This document shows, in pieces, positions 1 through 6,466 of a DNA stretch of 7,638 bases (position 1 is its first letter; the number at the start of each line of letters is the position of its first letter). The DNA is taken from contig RPRC01000271.1 of assembly GCA_003857395.1 (NCBI GenBank), positions 1-7,638 of the forward strand. The letters are read 5' to 3'. This DNA is from Geobacter sp. GTDB lineage: Bacteria > Desulfobacterota > Desulfuromonadia > Geobacterales > Geobacteraceae. The notes under the pieces are model-generated. The model was not told the origin of the DNA and made no database searches. It saw only the letters and a list, made by a program, of their open reading frames with translations. A program made the translations under genes and the position numbers.

Positions 1-1
1 A

Positions 2-202
2 GACACACTCGAAGCCAACGATCTCCGTGCAGCTCAGGAAGTCTTGGGCCATTCATCAATCCGGAGCACGGAAAAATACACCCACGTAGCCACAAATCGA
101 AAACGAGCCGTAATGGAGGCTACCAGGCAGTACAGAGAAAACGAGAAAAAAACCCGCAAAAAACAACCAGTTACTACAGTAGATAATAATGTAGACGAAT
201 AG
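2..202 (+). CDS. Tyrosine recombinase (phage integrase family), C-terminal 66 residues only
   Basis: The reading frame is open from base 2 to the TAG at 200-202; the 5' part is cut off by the window edge. The visible protein holds the end of the catalytic domain. The segment LGHSSIRSTEKYTHVA carries the conserved LGH histidine and, eleven residues on, the tyrosine in TEKYTHV that acts as the DNA-cleaving nucleophile in the XerC/XerD/integrase family. The Arg and Lys residues of the active site lie upstream and cannot be seen. The tail after the tyrosine is about 38 residues, very basic and then polar (RENEKKTRKK), longer than the short tail of XerC or XerD, which favours an element integrase over a housekeeping Xer protein. 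It points toward a tRNA/tmRNA 3' fragment 54 bases downstream, the likely attachment site. Family assignment is firm; the exact element is not identifiable. Confidence 0.85.
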   Translation, partial: DTLEANDLRAAQEVLGHSSIRSTEKYTHVATNRKRAVMEATRQYRENEKKTRKKQPVTTVDNNVDE

Positions 203-256
203 CTAAAACATATCAATACCTTACGTGGTAGCTAGAATACTGGCAGTCAAGAGGTA

Positions 257-284
257 GTCGGTTCGATCCCGTCCAGCTCCACCA
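257..284 (+). other. tRNA or tmRNA 3'-end fragment, candidate att site
   Basis: Bases 257-273 form a T-arm: stem GTCGG, loop TTCGATC, stem CCGTC, with one T-T mismatch. Then come an acceptor strand CAGCTCC (274-280), A73 at 281 and CCA at 282-284. CAGCTCC would pair with GGGGCTG containing the G3-U70 wobble typical of alanine tRNA and of tmRNA, or with GGAGCTG. No matching 5' acceptor strand or D-arm is found in the 75 bases upstream, so this is a fragment and not a gene. The stem mismatch suggests the junction lies inside the T-stem. An ssrA (tmRNA) origin is attractive because ssrA is a frequent island target, but tRNA-Ala fits equally well on this evidence. Confidence 0.65.
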
Positions 285-296
285 AATATTTACAAA

Positions 297-331
297 GGGT
301 CCGGCGATTTTCGCCTGGCCCTTTTTTCTTT
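297..331 (+). terminator. Rho-independent terminator of the interrupted tRNA/tmRNA gene
   Basis: The arms GGGTCCGGCGA (297-307) and TCGCCTGGCCC (311-321) pair over eleven positions, with one G-T wobble and one mismatch around a 3-base loop. A run of six T follows at 322-327. It starts 12 bases after the CCA, the usual place for the terminator of a tRNA or tmRNA gene. It probably belonged to the gene interrupted by the element and now ends transcription coming from the integrase side. Confidence 0.8.
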
Positions 332-540
332 TCTGCACGACATCTGATGCCTAAGAAAAATTCAGGTTATCTTTTAACGTTTAACTTCGCGACAGGCAAT
401 CCCCTCTCGCAGAACTCAGAGCGAGTACAAACCTGTTATTTCTTTCGGAAATTTCTGGCAGAATGACTCTTTTCTATGCTATAAGAATTGCTTAAAGAAG
501 AAGGGCTTCCAACCGTTCTTTATGCTTTACTTACTACCCT

Positions 541-570
541 GTTTCTATCCGGAAACTCCGGATGTGAAAC
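541..570 (+). promoter_or_regulatory. Stable hairpin in the leader of the dehydrogenase gene
   Basis: ATCCGG (547-552) and CCGGAT (558-563) form a perfect six-pair stem around AAACT. The stem is extended by GTTTC (541-545) pairing with GAAAC (566-570), with small bulges of one base (546) and two bases (564-565). No T-run follows, so it is not a classical terminator. It lies about 45 bases before the ribosome binding site, where an RNA structure could affect translation or message stability. The pairing is seen directly; the function is speculative. Confidence 0.4.
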
Positions 571-614
571 TATTGATTTTCAATTCCATGGGGGTTACGG
601 CTCCCGTTTTCTCT

Positions 615-620
615 TGAGGT
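615..620 (+). promoter_or_regulatory. Ribosome binding site that fixes the dehydrogenase start
   Basis: TGAGGT at 615-620 lies nine bases before the ATG at 629 (counting from GAGG). It supports this start over the in-frame TTG at 488. Confidence 0.7.
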
Positions 621-628
621 TTCTGACG

Positions 629-1987
629 ATGAAGATTTGTGTTATCGGTACCGGCTATGTCGGTCTGGTTGTTGGAACGTGCTTTGCCGAGAGCGGCAAC
701 ACAGTTACCTGCGTTGACATTGATGAAGCAAAAATTGAAGGTTTGAAAAACGGGATTATCCCTATCTACGAACCAGGCCTCAAGGAACTGATTCTCAGAA
801 ACACCGAAGAAGGCCGACTTTGTTTCACTACGGACCTTGCCGGCGCTGTGAAAAACTCCCTTCTCCAATTTATCGCTGTAGGCACCCCGCCAGGAGAAGA
901 CGGCTCCGCCGATCTCATGCATGTCACTACAGTGGCCAGGGAAATCGGCCGCGCCATGGAAAACTTCAAGATTGTCGTCAACAAGTCCACAGTCCCTGTG
1001 GGCACGGCTGATTTGGTGCGTACTGCAATCAGGGAAGAGCTGGAAGCACGGAATGTGAACATCGAATTTGATGTTGTCTCCAATCCTGAATTCCTGAAGG
1101 AAGGGGCCGCCATTGATGATTTCATGAAACCGGACCGGGTGGTAATCGGGGTGGACGATGTACGCACGGCCGAGATCATGAAGGAGTTATACGCTCCTTT
1201 CATGCGCAGGACCAACCGCATCATCGTGATGGACGTGCGAAGCTCGGAGATGACCAAGTACGCCGCAAATGCAATGCTTGCCACCAAGATATCCTTCATG
1301 AACCAGGTGGCTAACCTTTGTGAGGCACTCGGTGCGGATGTGACCGCGGTACGCGAAGGTATCGGTTCGGATTCTCGTATCGGTTACGACTTCCTCTTTC
1401 CCGGTGTCGGTTATGGTGGTTCCTGTTTCCCCAAGGATGTAAAGGCCTTGGTGATGTCAGCTGAAGAAAACCACTACGACTTCCTGCTGCTGAAGGCAGT
1501 GGAGGAGGTCAACGAACGGCAGAAGCAGGTCCTGCCCCGCAAGGTAATCACCTATTTCGGCGACCCTGCTGCAGCAAAACCCTTGGAAGGAAAAACCATC
1601 GCCCTCTGGGGTCTCGCCTTCAAGCCGCGCACCGACGACATGCGGGAGGCACCATCCATTGTCATCATCAATCAGCTCCTTCACGCGGGTGCTAAAGTAC
1701 GTGTCCATGACCCGGTGGCAATGAAGGAGGCGGAAAAAGTTTTCGGCGACCGCATTCACTATAATGCAAACGAATACGAGATCCTCTCAGGTGCCGATGC
1801 ACTGGTGATTGTTACGGAATGGAACGAATACCGCAATCCTGACTTTGAGCGGATAGGCGGACTCCTGACCAGACCTGTCATATTCGATGGTCGAAACCTC
1901 TATGAGCCGAGAAGAATGAAACATATCGGTTTTGAATATTTCGCAATCGGCCGAAACGGCAGGCAGTTCAGCTCGGAAAGGGGTTAG
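629..1987 (+). CDS. ugd: UDP-glucose 6-dehydrogenase
   Basis: This cytoplasmic enzyme oxidises UDP-glucose twice with NAD+ to give UDP-glucuronate, a precursor for capsule, exopolysaccharide or lipopolysaccharide sugars. The protein has 452 residues, a normal length. The N-terminal NAD-binding Rossmann fold shows GTGYVG at residues 7-12, then [10 protein letters not shown] and SNPEFLKEG in the family positions. The central helical region carries the active-site lysine in EMTKYAAN (about residue 210). The catalytic cysteine is in [10 protein letters not shown] (Cys266). The C-terminal UDP-binding domain has [16 protein letters not shown] and FDGRNLY. I chose the ATG at 629 because the Rossmann motif begins at once after it and a ribosome binding site precedes it. 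The decarboxylase gene follows after four bases and uses the product. No key residue is missing. Family and reaction are near certain; the symbol ugd is generic. Confidence 0.96.
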   Translation: MKICVIGTGYVGLVVGTCFAESGNTVTCVDIDEAKIEGLKNGIIPIYEPGLKELILRNTEEGRLCFTTDLAGAVKNSLLQFIAVGTPPGEDGSADLMHVTTVAREIGRAMENFKIVVNKSTVPVGTADLVRTAIREELEARNVNIEFDVVSNPEFLKEGAAIDDFMKPDRVVIGVDDVRTAEIMKELYAPFMRRTNRIIVMDVRSSEMTKYAANAMLATKISFMNQVANLCEALGADVTAVREGIGSDSRIGYDFLFPGVGYGGSCFPKDVKALVMSAEENHYDFLLLKAVEEVNERQKQVLPRKVITYFGDPAAAKPLEGKTIALWGLAFKPRTDDMREAPSIVIINQLLHAGAKVRVHDPVAMKEAEKVFGDRIHYNANEYEILSGADALVIVTEWNEYRNPDFERIGGLLTRPVIFDGRNLYEPRRMKHIGFEYFAIGRNGRQFSSERG

Positions 1988-1991
1988 AAAT

Positions 1992-2930
1992 ATGAGGGTT
2001 CTGGTTACCGGAGGCGCCGGCTTTATTGGTTCACATCTCTGCGAAAGGCTCGTCAGTGAGGGTCATGACGTCCTCTGCCTCGACAATTTTTATACCGGCA
2101 GGAAGGAGAACATCGATCACCTTCTTGACAGTCACCGCTTTGAGCTGATTCGTCACGATGTAATTGAACCGGTACTGCTGGAAGTTGACCGAATATATAA
2201 TCTGGCCTGCCCCGCATCGCCGGTCCATTACCAGTACAATCCAGTCAAGACCATTAAAACCAGTGTGATGGGGATGATCAACATGCTGGGTCTCGCCAAG
2301 CGCGTTAAAGCACGTATCCTTCAGGCATCCACTTCCGAAGTGTACGGCGACCCGTTGGTTCACCCACAATCCGAAGAGTATTGGGGTAATGTCAATCCGA
2401 TCGGTCTGAGAAGCTGCTATGATGAGGGTAAAAGAGTTGCCGAAACTTTGATGATGGATTACCATCGTCAGAATTCGGTTGACATCAGGATTATCCGGAT
2501 TTTCAACACGTATGGCCAGCGTATGGCCCTTAATGACGGCCGAGTAGTTTCCAATTTTATTGTCCAGGCCTTACGCGGCGAAGATATTACTGTGTACGGT
2601 GACGGAAGCCAGACCCGTTCCTTCTGTTTCGTTGAAGACCTGGTGGAAGGCATGCTGCGGTTTATGAATTGTGATGGTATTACGGGACCCATGAATCTAG
2701 GGAATCCTACGGAAACATCGATTCTTGAATTTGCTACACGCATCATTGGTCTGACCGGATCTTCAGCCAAGATTATTTTCAAGCCTCTTCCTTCCGACGA
2801 CCCTAAACAGCGGCAGCCGGATATTACTTTTGCCAGAAAAACACTGGGCTGGGAACCGACAACGGATATTGATACAGGACTCAAAAAAACGATCGAATAT
2901 TTTTCACGTATACTGGCATGTAAAGCATAA
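1992..2930 (+). CDS. uxs: UDP-glucuronate decarboxylase (UDP-xylose synthase)
   Basis: An extended short-chain dehydrogenase/reductase of 312 residues that converts UDP-glucuronate to UDP-xylose and CO2 with tightly bound NAD+. The Rossmann motif GGAGFIG is at residues 7-13. The family-typical stretch [20 protein letters not shown] spans about 72-91. The active site shows TSE (114-116), whose glutamate is typical of the decarboxylase branch, and YDEGK with Tyr143 and Lys147. GDGSQTRSF (203-211) holds the arginine that contacts the sugar nucleotide. These motifs separate it from UDP-glucose 4-epimerases and dTDP-glucose dehydratases. The ATG at 1992 follows AAAGGGG (1977-1983) at eight bases; a longer in-frame start at 1932 would overlap ugd by 56 bases and add 20 unlike residues. 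It sits four bases after ugd, so the two steps are almost certainly co-expressed. UDP-xylose probably feeds a surface glycan, but no glycosyltransferase is in view. Confidence 0.93.
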   Translation: MRVLVTGGAGFIGSHLCERLVSEGHDVLCLDNFYTGRKENIDHLLDSHRFELIRHDVIEPVLLEVDRIYNLACPASPVHYQYNPVKTIKTSVMGMINMLGLAKRVKARILQASTSEVYGDPLVHPQSEEYWGNVNPIGLRSCYDEGKRVAETLMMDYHRQNSVDIRIIRIFNTYGQRMALNDGRVVSNFIVQALRGEDITVYGDGSQTRSFCFVEDLVEGMLRFMNCDGITGPMNLGNPTETSILEFATRIIGLTGSSAKIIFKPLPSDDPKQRQPDITFARKTLGWEPTTDIDTGLKKTIEYFSRILACKA

Positions 2931-2941
2931 GAGCGGAGCCT

Positions 2942-3220
2942 ATGAAAAAGCGGATGTATTTCATCCCTGCCGGGTTTATCCTCATATTTCTCTCTTTCAC
3001 CGTCTTTGGCGAACGGGGTCTTCTGCGCATTTATCACTTGAACCGTGAAAAAGAGGACCTTTCGGAACGTACGACATTCGTAAAGCTTGAGAATGATCAG
3101 CTCAAGAGGGAAATTGAGGCGCTGAAGACTGATCGCCGTTACCTCGAGAGCCTTGCCAGAAAAGATTTCGGCTTTGTTCGCAAGAATGAGATCATCTATC
3201 AGTTCCCCACAAAAAAGTAA
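2942..3220 (+). CDS. ftsB: Septum formation initiator, FtsB/DivIC family
   Basis: A 92-residue bitopic membrane protein. After a short basic N-terminus (MKKR), residues about 6-22 form one hydrophobic segment. Residues about 31-66 are charged and heptad-like, as expected for a coiled coil. The tail ESLARKDFGFVRKNEIIYQF resembles the family's ending, where an 'A-R-x-x-[FL]-G' motif is followed by 'x-E-x-[IV]-Y'. In E. coli, FtsB bridges FtsQ and FtsL and helps activate septal peptidoglycan synthesis. The start at 2942 has GGAG at 2935-2938, only three bases away, so initiation may be weak or the ATG at 2954 might be used; the first start keeps the usual basic N-terminus. It is 11 bases after the decarboxylase stop, so it probably shares that message. 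In many bacteria ftsB lies near eno, not beside sugar-nucleotide genes. Family assignment is strong; the symbol is by similarity. Confidence 0.85.
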   Translation: MKKRMYFIPAGFILIFLSFTVFGERGLLRIYHLNREKEDLSERTTFVKLENDQLKREIEALKTDRRYLESLARKDFGFVRKNEIIYQFPTKK

Positions 3221-3326
3221 AACAAGTAGCACAGGACTATAGCCGTTGAGCGGAGAGCGGGTTTCTGATCACAATGCGAGCCCCCCACTCCACTCCACTC
3301 CTGCGGTTTCGAAGGAGAATAAAGAC
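3221..3326. other. 106-base gap with a (CCACT)3 run and a weak promoter candidate
   Basis: This is the longest gap inside the six-gene block. It has three perfect tandem copies of CCACT at 3285-3299 preceded by a C-run, and no terminator hairpin. A poor sigma70-like pair, TTGAGC (3246-3251) and CACAAT (3270-3275) with an 18-base spacer, matches consensus at four of six positions in each box. It could start a separate transcript for the cysteine-rich gene and argS, but the match is too weak to rely on. Confidence 0.3.
3313..3317 (+). promoter_or_regulatory. Strong ribosome binding site that fixes the small gene's start
   Basis: AGGAG at 3313-3317 is nine bases before the ATG at 3327. It favours that start over the in-frame TTG at 3246, which would add 27 low-complexity residues encoded by the CCACT repeat region. 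Confidence 0.75.
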
Positions 3327-3494
3327 ATGTCGGAAAGCCGACGGAGTCAAAGTTGTGTTATCTGCGCTTGGCGCGGAGAATGTCAGAAAAAGTTTTGCGT
3401 GCCCGATGGGGGGCGGCTCTGCCCGGATTTTACCCGGGACCTAATGATCAAGGCACCGGAAGAAGACCAGCCGGAGAAGAATAAGGGAAAGTAG
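3327..3494 (+). CDS. Small cysteine-rich protein of unknown function, possibly metal-binding
   Basis: The protein has 55 residues and no signal peptide or membrane segment, so it is probably cytoplasmic. Five cysteines lie at residues 10, 13, 19, 24 and 32, giving C-x2-C-x5-C-x4-C-x7-C within CVICAWRGECQKKF and GGRLCPDFTRDL. Four could form a small zinc site or hold another metal; this is inference from spacing. The last 13 residues are charged and look disordered (EEDQPEKNKGK). The start is set by AGGAG at 3313-3317; codon use and the strong site suggest a real gene. It lies 16 bases before argS and probably shares its message. I have an impression of similar small proteins in Geobacter relatives but cannot confirm it here. 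I do not recognise a function: it could be a zinc-ribbon-like regulator, a metallochaperone or a structural zinc protein. Confidence 0.7.
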   Translation: MSESRRSQSCVICAWRGECQKKFCVPDGGRLCPDFTRDLMIKAPEEDQPEKNKGK

Positions 3495-3510
3495 CACACT
3501 TGGAGGAAAG

Positions 3511-5175
3511 ATGAAGAAAGCCTTGCTCGGGCAGGTACGAAAGTGTCTCGAAAACTGCTATACGAACGGAACCCTCTCATCCGGTGCCATGCCGGAGATT
3601 GTCATAGAAGTCCCTGCCCACGCAGAACATGGAGACTTTGCAACCAATGTCGCCATGCAGCTGGCAAAGCAAGAGAAAAAGGCACCTCGGCAGATCGCGG
3701 AAAACCTCGTTAAAGAACTGGAATGCAACAGTGAGCTGCTAGAAAAGGTCGAAATTGCCGGACCGGGTTTTATCAACTTCTTTATCCAAAAGGATCTGTG
3801 GCGCGAATCCCTCAAGTGCATCGTTGCCGCAGGTGACGACTATGGCAAGGGAACTGCCGGTAACGGAAAAAAAGTGCAGGTGGAGTTCGTCAGCGCCAAT
3901 CCGACCGGACCGCTCCATATCGGGCATGGTCGAGGTGCCGCCACCGGCGATGCAGTTGCCTCGATTCTTTCCGCGGCCGGATTTGAAGTCAACCGTGAAT
4001 ATTACATCAATGATGCCGGCAATCAGATGGATACTCTGGGCAGATCTGTGTACCTGCGCTACTGCGAACTGCTGGGCAAATCCATTGAATTTCCTGAGAA
4101 TTGCTACCAGGGCGACTATATCAAGGACATTGCACGTGACCTGGTAACGAAATTCGCTTCGCGTTATCTTGACGCACCGGAGGAAAAATCGATACCTGTA
4201 TTTGCCAAGCTTGGTGGCGATATCATCCTTCAAGGGATCAAGCAGGACTTGGAAGATTTCGGCGTAGTTCATAACAGCTGGTTCTCAGAACAGACCCTTT
4301 TTGATTCCGGAAAGGTTGCCGAAGCAATATCCTATATGCAGCAGAATGGTTTTATCTATGAAAATGATGGGGCTCTCTGGTTCCGCACCACTGATTTCGG
4401 CGACGATAAGGATCGCGTAGTGGTTCGCGGAAATGGAGTAACAACCTATTTTGCCTCGGACATCGCCTACCACAAGGAAAAATATGAGCGCGGTTTTGAT
4501 TGGGTTATTGATGTCTGGGGTGCCGACCACCACGGATACGTCCCGCGCCTGAAAGGAATCGTTCAGGGACTGGGACGCAGTGCCGATGATCTGAAGATCA
4601 TTCTGGTTCAGCTCGTGTCCCTTCTGCGTGATGGAGTTCCGGTAGCCATGTCCACCCGCAGCGGCGAATTCGTTACCCTCAAGGAAGTCGTGGATGAGGT
4701 CGGCCGCGATGCTGCCAGATATTTTTTCCTGATGCGGCGCTCTGATAGTCAGCTGGATTTTGACCTGGAGCTTGCAAAACGTCAGAGCACGGAAAACCCC
4801 GTCTATTATGTTCAGTATGCCCATGCCCGCATCTGCAGCATCTTTGAGACGGTCACCGAAAGGGGCCTTGTTCCAAAAGACTTCTCGAAAATTCCCTTGC
4901 AGAAACTTGACAGTTCTGAGGAAATGTCACTGATAAAACTCCTTGGTCAGTTTCCCGAAGTAGTGGAAGGAAGTGCGCTGAATTTTGAACCGCACCGGAT
5001 AACCTACTACCTGCAGGAACTAGCCGGACTCTTCCACAGCTTCTATAATAAGCACAGGGTTATCGGAGAAGATCCGGAGTTATCCGCGGCTCGTCTTTTG
5101 CTTCTCAAATGTACGGCCCAGACCCTGAAAAACGGCCTTTCTCTGCTTGGCGTATCGGCTCCCGAAAGGATGTAA
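3511..5175 (+). CDS. argS: Arginyl-tRNA synthetase
   Basis: This class I aminoacyl-tRNA synthetase attaches arginine to tRNA-Arg using ATP in the cytoplasm and is essential. The protein has 554 residues, normal for the bacterial enzyme. Residues 1-90 are the ArgRS-specific N-terminal domain that contacts the tRNA D-loop, with the familiar 'HGDFATNVAMQLAK' segment at about 40-53. The catalytic domain carries the HIGH signature in PTGPLHIGHGRG (His136-His139). The KMSK-equivalent loop is AMSTRSGEFVTL (Met380-Arg383); loss of the canonical first lysine is usual in ArgRS and not a defect. The DALR anticodon-binding domain begins near QYAHARICS (435-443) and ends with the standard LGVSAPERM. The ATG at 3511 follows GGAGG (3502-3506) at four bases. 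It lies between the cysteine-rich gene and a SPOR gene 18 bases downstream. No truncation or frameshift is seen. Confidence 0.98.
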   Translation: MKKALLGQVRKCLENCYTNGTLSSGAMPEIVIEVPAHAEHGDFATNVAMQLAKQEKKAPRQIAENLVKELECNSELLEKVEIAGPGFINFFIQKDLWRESLKCIVAAGDDYGKGTAGNGKKVQVEFVSANPTGPLHIGHGRGAATGDAVASILSAAGFEVNREYYINDAGNQMDTLGRSVYLRYCELLGKSIEFPENCYQGDYIKDIARDLVTKFASRYLDAPEEKSIPVFAKLGGDIILQGIKQDLEDFGVVHNSWFSEQTLFDSGKVAEAISYMQQNGFIYENDGALWFRTTDFGDDKDRVVVRGNGVTTYFASDIAYHKEKYERGFDWVIDVWGADHHGYVPRLKGIVQGLGRSADDLKIILVQLVSLLRDGVPVAMSTRSGEFVTLKEVVDEVGRDAARYFFLMRRSDSQLDFDLELAKRQSTENPVYYVQYAHARICSIFETVTERGLVPKDFSKIPLQKLDSSEEMSLIKLLGQFPEVVEGSALNFEPHRITYYLQELAGLFHSFYNKHRVIGEDPELSAARLLLLKCTAQTLKNGLSLLGVSAPERM

Positions 5176-5193
5176 AGGAAAGACCCGGAAACC

Positions 5194-5892
5194 ATGGCTC
5201 TTGATTACAATCAAAAAAAACAGGTCAGCAAGAATCGTCCGCGCAAACGACCTGTCAAGTTTATGCTGCTGCTGATCCTGGGGGCTATAATTTCCATTTA
5301 CGGACTTGGAATTGCTACCGGTTGGCTAATTTTCAAATTCCTTCCGAAGAAACCATCAACTTCGTTAGCAGATTCGGCAAAAATTGAGGGAACTGGCCAA
5401 GTGCCCCCCTCCCCTGTGCCAGCCTCACCGAAAGGAGGCACCGCAGTCCAGGGTAAAGAACCTGATCTTACTTTCTACTATACTTTGCCTAGGGGAGAAA
5501 AAGGGGTCATTGGGAGCGGGATGAACAGACTCCCCCCAGAGACAGCTCCCAGGCAGACAACTCCGGCAACTACTGCAGCGCAAAAGGTCAGGGTGCCGCA
5601 ACAGCCGAAACAGGGTGCCGAAAAGAAGGAAACGTTAGAACCTGCTTCACCGAAAGAACATGCCGGCAAGAAAACCTACACCATACAGGTAGCCGCCTAT
5701 CATGCAAAGTCCGACGCACAGCAATTAAAAGTAACGCTTCAGAAAATTGGCATCTCATCTCGCATTGAAGAATATACCGTTTCAGGAAAAGGAATCTGGT
5801 ATAGAGTACGGACAGGCAGTAACCTTGATAAGGACACAGCAAACGAGTTAGCGGCAAAAGTCGGCAATAATGCAATACTAGTTGCGGAATAA
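5194..5892 (+). CDS. Membrane-anchored SPOR-domain (peptidoglycan-binding) protein
   Basis: A 232-residue protein with three parts. A basic cytoplasmic N-terminus (QKKQVSKNRPRKRP) leads into one transmembrane segment at about 22-46, so the rest should face the periplasm. Residues about 50-158 are a low-complexity linker rich in Pro, Ala, Lys and Thr, containing LTFYYTLPRGEK (92-103), which resembles a short conserved motif seen in many SPOR proteins. The C-terminal SPOR domain spans about 160-232, starting at YTIQVAAYHAKSDAQQL. SPOR domains bind septal peptidoglycan lacking stem peptides, as in E. coli FtsN, DamX, DedD and RlpA. The protein may therefore act at the division site, in keeping with the FtsB-like gene upstream. 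Its start is 18 bases after argS and no terminator lies between. The ribosome binding site is ambiguous: AAAGGAAAG (5174-5182) is rather far and GGAA (5187-5190) rather near. Which SPOR protein it is functionally cannot be told. Confidence 0.9.
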   Translation: MALDYNQKKQVSKNRPRKRPVKFMLLLILGAIISIYGLGIATGWLIFKFLPKKPSTSLADSAKIEGTGQVPPSPVPASPKGGTAVQGKEPDLTFYYTLPRGEKGVIGSGMNRLPPETAPRQTTPATTAAQKVRVPQQPKQGAEKKETLEPASPKEHAGKKTYTIQVAAYHAKSDAQQLKVTLQKIGISSRIEEYTVSGKGIWYRVRTGSNLDKDTANELAAKVGNNAILVAE

Positions 5893-5933
5893 CTGGCAAA
5901 TCACTCTCAATTGGAATTTATGAAAATTAAATA

Positions 5934-5963
5934 TTGACATCGATTGAACCGCTGTGTTATAAA
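5934..5963 (+). promoter_or_regulatory. Sigma70-type promoter of the initiator tRNA gene
   Basis: A perfect -35 box TTGACA (5934-5939) and an extended -10, TGT followed by TATAAA (5955-5963), are separated by 18 bases. The expected start point is about 12 bases before the tRNA at 5983. This is the clearest promoter in the window and fits a highly expressed stable RNA. Confidence 0.85.
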
Positions 5964-5982
5964 GTTTGAGTTACACACATGA

Positions 5983-6059
<77 letters not shown>

Positions 6060-6069
6060 AATAATTTCA

Positions 6070-6100
6070 GGGACTTGCTCAATCGGCAAGTCCCTTTTTT
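6070..6100 (+). terminator. Rho-independent terminator after tRNA-fMet
   Basis: GGGACTTGC (6070-6078) pairs perfectly with GCAAGTCCC (6086-6094) around a seven-base loop, followed by six T. It starts ten bases after the tRNA. Because no terminator is visible between the SPOR gene stop (5892) and the tRNA promoter, it may also end read-through transcripts from the argS block. Confidence 0.92.
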
Positions 6101-6466
6101 CGTTATTGGTTACCAAGTGGCCCTTGCTGCCTGCTGTCAGGATATCTTGGACCTTTTCATTTTCCACCGGAAATTTCGGTAAATTCCCTGATGCTGCACT
6201 GGGTATAGATTCCCGTAAAAACATCCATGCCAAATTTCCTCCAGACCTGCTCACCGCCATCCTCTTCACTGTCTTGCAAAAACCACGGTCCATGGTAGTA
6301 TACAACAAGTTTCATGAAGTGCTTACCGCAAAACACACCCACAAATCACCAAATATTTATTTGTCCCCTCTGCCGACATGAGACAGGATCTCCTCACTTT
6401 TCTCGGAGCAAACCGGCGGACGATACCAACAATTGCGCGTAGTCTACGAACAACGGAAAGCCGACA
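6101..6466. other. 366-base region without a recognisable gene
   Basis: Several short open frames exist on both strands (for example 6106-6381 on + and 6157-6342 on -), but none has a good ribosome binding site or a protein I recognise. Small imperfect palindromes occur, such as ACCGGAAATTTCGGT (6166-6180) and GAGACAGGATCTC near 6381-6393. No convincing promoter is visible for the radical SAM gene, although one must lie here or the gene is read from elsewhere. It may hold a decayed gene or a leader RNA; I cannot support either. Confidence 0.4.

Larger units (their letters stand above)
1..284. mobile_element. Right end of a probable tRNA/tmRNA-integrated element (rest lies left of the window)
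   Basis: The window opens inside a tyrosine recombinase gene whose stop lies 54 bases before a tRNA-like 3' fragment ending in CCA. Tyrosine recombinases of genomic islands and prophages commonly integrate into the 3' half of tRNA or tmRNA genes and leave a duplicated 3' end at the far junction. The layout integrase, CCA fragment, terminator, native genes matches that pattern. The cross-over point is probably at or near the T-arm (about 257-262), because upstream bases do not fold as a tRNA. The element, its other end and any cargo are outside the window, so its size and type are unknown. That this is a mobile element boundary is inference from two adjacent signals. Confidence 0.55.
332..628. 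other. Leader/intergenic region before the nucleotide-sugar genes; no gene seen
   Basis: I see no credible coding region in these 297 bases. An open frame continues upstream of the dehydrogenase to a TTG at 488, but its 47 extra residues do not look like the family and it lacks a ribosome binding site. Two structures stand out. A two-tier inverted repeat has ACAGG (392-396) paired with CCTGT (432-436), enclosing CTCGC (406-410) paired with GCGAG (421-425). A stronger hairpin lies at 541-570 and is listed separately. A promoter must lie here for the downstream genes. The best -10-like boxes are TATGCT (475-480) or the overlapping TATAAG (480-485), but no good -35 box sits at the right distance, so I do not call one. 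I find no cyclic-di-GMP (GEMM) riboswitch core. Confidence 0.5.

Noticed and set aside
280..292. 13-base repeat CACCAAATATTTA also found at 6347-6359, considered as a second attachment site
   Set aside because: It covers only CCA plus AT-rich flank, lacks the T-arm and acceptor bases, and a match this short is not unlikely by chance in this length.
446..455. CGGAAATTTC shared with 6168-6177, considered as a common operator
   Set aside because: Ten-base matches are expected many times by chance in a window this size; no other support.
451..480. Sigma54-type promoter near TGGCAG before the dehydrogenase
   Set aside because: The downstream GC element is not at the required spacing from the GG.
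488..628. N-terminal extension of the dehydrogenase starting at a TTG
   Set aside because: The 47 extra residues do not resemble the family, no binding site precedes the TTG, and the Rossmann motif and a good binding site fit the ATG at 629.
1932..1991. Longer decarboxylase start overlapping the dehydrogenase gene
   Set aside because: Adds 20 residues before the standard [13 protein letters not shown] start; AAAGGGG at the right distance supports 1992.
3614..5175. Loss of the KMSK lysine in arginyl-tRNA synthetase as a defect
   Set aside because: Bacterial ArgRS enzymes commonly lack that lysine; the rest of the protein is intact.
6157..6342. 61-residue minus-strand open frame
   Set aside because: GTG start with a poor binding site and no family resemblance; overlapped by other random frames.
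6106..6381. 91-residue open frame on the + strand after the terminator
   Set aside because: TTG start beside the terminator, no binding site, no recognisable domain.
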